From the NCBI GenBank assembly GCA_009767595.1, contig VSDK01022083.1:361382-425381 (forward strand): 64,000 nucleotides of DNA. The letters are read 5' to 3'. The translations under genes and the position numbers were made by a program. Under the pieces are notes generated by a model. That model ran no database searches, had not been told where the DNA came from, and worked only from the letters and a program-made list of their open reading frames with translations. This DNA is from Symbiodinium kawagutii. Its lineage: Eukaryota > Sar > Dinophyceae > Suessiales > Symbiodiniaceae. This document shows, piece by piece, positions 62,646-64,000 of this stretch (position 1 is its first letter; each line of letters starts with the position of its first letter).

Positions 62646-63269
62646 CTGCCACAGGCGTGGTCACCGGAACCAGCAGATGGACCTTGGCACGTTCACCGGT
62701 TGCGCAACATGTTGCGTTTGTTGATGCATCGCGATTGATGGATGATTGATGATTGATGATTGATTGATGATTGATGATTGATGATTGATGGTTGATTTAT
62801 TTTGCGTCATGCTGAGAATAGTGTTGCCTATTCCTGATTCTTCATGGTTCATGGTTGGCTGAGAAGTGTCATTGATGAAGCAAGATGCTGACCGTTCGGA
62901 ACCAACACAATTGTGGTTCTCTTGTTATCGGTTCCTTGGTGGATCATTCGAGTCAGGAAGTGGGTGGCAGTCGTGGGATGACCATTGCAGGGCATATGGT
63001 GCATTTTCGTGGCCATTGACCAACCAAACCGACCCAACCCAACCCACAACTAACGAACGCAACCAAATCAGTGACTGATGTGACCGGTTTTACTTAGTTC
63101 CATCCTATCCTTGCTGGTTCTCCACGATGACTTGATGGTTGTCTAAGCACCCTCACAAACCATCCAACCAACCAACCAACCAAATAAGTAAACACCCCAT
63201 GAACCATCCCCATCCAACCAACCAGCCCACCCCCCCCCCACCCACCAAGCATCTCAAGGGTGTTGCAAC
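62646..63269 (-). other. Gene A intron with complementary arms
   Basis: 62733-62800 is a GATTGATGATTGATGATTG run; 63000-63060 and 63150-63240 are ACCCAACC and CCAACCAACCAACC runs. A clear case of facing complementary simple sequences. Confidence 0.6.
62733..62800. repeat. (GATTGAT)n simple repeat
   Basis: TTGATGATTGATGATTGATTG-type run. Confidence 0.9.
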
Positions 63270-63364
63270 GGCCAAGCGACACGGTGCGGCAGTCGCCTGT
63301 TGTGCATCGCTGCCAGCCGCGCCGCCAGCCGCGGCCTTGAGCGCCTGGTTGCTGGTGGAGCGTT
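63270..63364 (-). CDS. Gene A exon, leftmost coding end seen
   Basis: Acceptor TCGATCTTTCAG, donor TTGGCC/GTTGCAAC. Two-base entry then RSTSNQALKAAAGGAAGSDA and QQATAAPCRLA, phase 0 exit. Ala/Gly-rich and GC-rich. A plus-strand frame ending at 63387 is also open. It is the most upstream exon of gene A I can see. Confidence 0.45.
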
Positions 63365-64000
63365 CTGAAAGATCGATTTGCGGCTGACTGTGGATTGATA
63401 TCGTAAGATAATATCCTGTGATTAATAGATATGAAACTGTGATTAAGAATTCTGTGACAGGATTCATAGATATTTCAAGATAATTTCATGTATCAATAAC
63501 TGTTATTATCTTTTAAATACATTAAATCAATCCAGAATAGATACTAACAGTTGTTGATATTGATTAATAGATTAACATCAGATATCATTGTCATGAACAG
63601 TTCTACAATGCTGTAATCATGAATAATGATTCAATAACAGTTGAGATATCTTTTAATCATGTTGAATCATTCTTGATGGTCAAACATGCTGAGTAGTTCA
63701 AAAACTTTAAGATCATCAATACTAACAAGCTTAGCACATAAATAGATAAATCACAATCAATAGACACTATCAATTACCATTAATAATGGTTACCTTGCAG
63801 TGCCTATAATTAAGTATCATGAAGAGGGAATGGTTGGTTGACTCACGAATGGCCATGATGGCTATTGATGATGGTTCGTAAAAACGAACTCATGGTTGTA
63901 ATGGTTGATTCTGACTGGATAGCCATGAATCAACGGTGAATCCTTCATAGGAGTGAACTAGTGGTTAACAACGGTTGTCAACGACTGATTGATTGATTGA
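63365..64000 (-). other. Gene A intron running off the window
   Basis: AT-rich; ATTAATAGAT and TTGATATTG words, then TGATGG words at 63830-63930 and a GATTGATTGATTGA run at the very end. No coding signal. Confidence 0.45.

Overview
This looks like nuclear DNA of a eukaryotic alga or protist with a large, repeat-rich genome. It is AT-rich, full of microsatellites, and almost everything recognisable lies on the minus strand. There is one uninterrupted, clearly recognisable gene: translation initiation factor eIF5 (36702-37805, minus). A dinoflagellate is my best guess. The reasons are the one-sided gene order, the mixture of GT, GC and GA splice donors, and an intronless housekeeping gene among very intron-rich neighbours. 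The sequence alone does not prove it.

The rest is not empty. Short GC-rich islands (about 20-140 bases) with G/C-ending codons sit every 0.1-3 kb. Read on the minus strand, most are bounded by an AG acceptor and a GT (sometimes GC or GA) donor, and neighbouring islands often join in a consistent codon phase. I read them as exons of genes with very large introns. Gene A runs from beyond 64 kb down to a stop at 37999; its last six exons (40577 to 37999) are phase-consistent, and so are about eleven exons from 63364 to 51918. Gene B lies below eIF5, roughly 34 kb to a probable stop at 8654. It has a phase-consistent block from 25362 to 19000 that carries hydrophobic, membrane-like segments, and a second block 11788-8654. 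Gene C (5951-1025) runs off the left edge; if the 8654 stop is really a GC donor, B and C are one gene. I do not recognise the product of A, B or C.

The introns share an unexpected layout. To the right of an exon (plus-strand view) the sequence is made of TGATGG/GGTT words, and to the left of an exon of CCATCA/AACC words. On the sense strand each large intron therefore starts with TGATGG-type and ends with CCATCA-type sequence, so its two ends could pair. I consider this the most interesting signal in the window.

Two families of short, non-coding elements with terminal inverted repeats are scattered through the introns (about 115 bp with ends near ATGGCTGTGGGTCAA; about 105 bp with ends near GTTTCTCAAAATAGGGG). 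There are also a 95-bp tandem array, 24-bp and 40-bp minisatellites, a 355-bp GAT-rich tract, GATA, CAA, CATC and CT tracts, and degenerate duplicated blocks. No tRNA, rRNA or CRISPR was seen. All exon calls were made by eye and need transcript support; GC-rich islands are often open in all three frames, so frames not fixed by phase continuity are uncertain.
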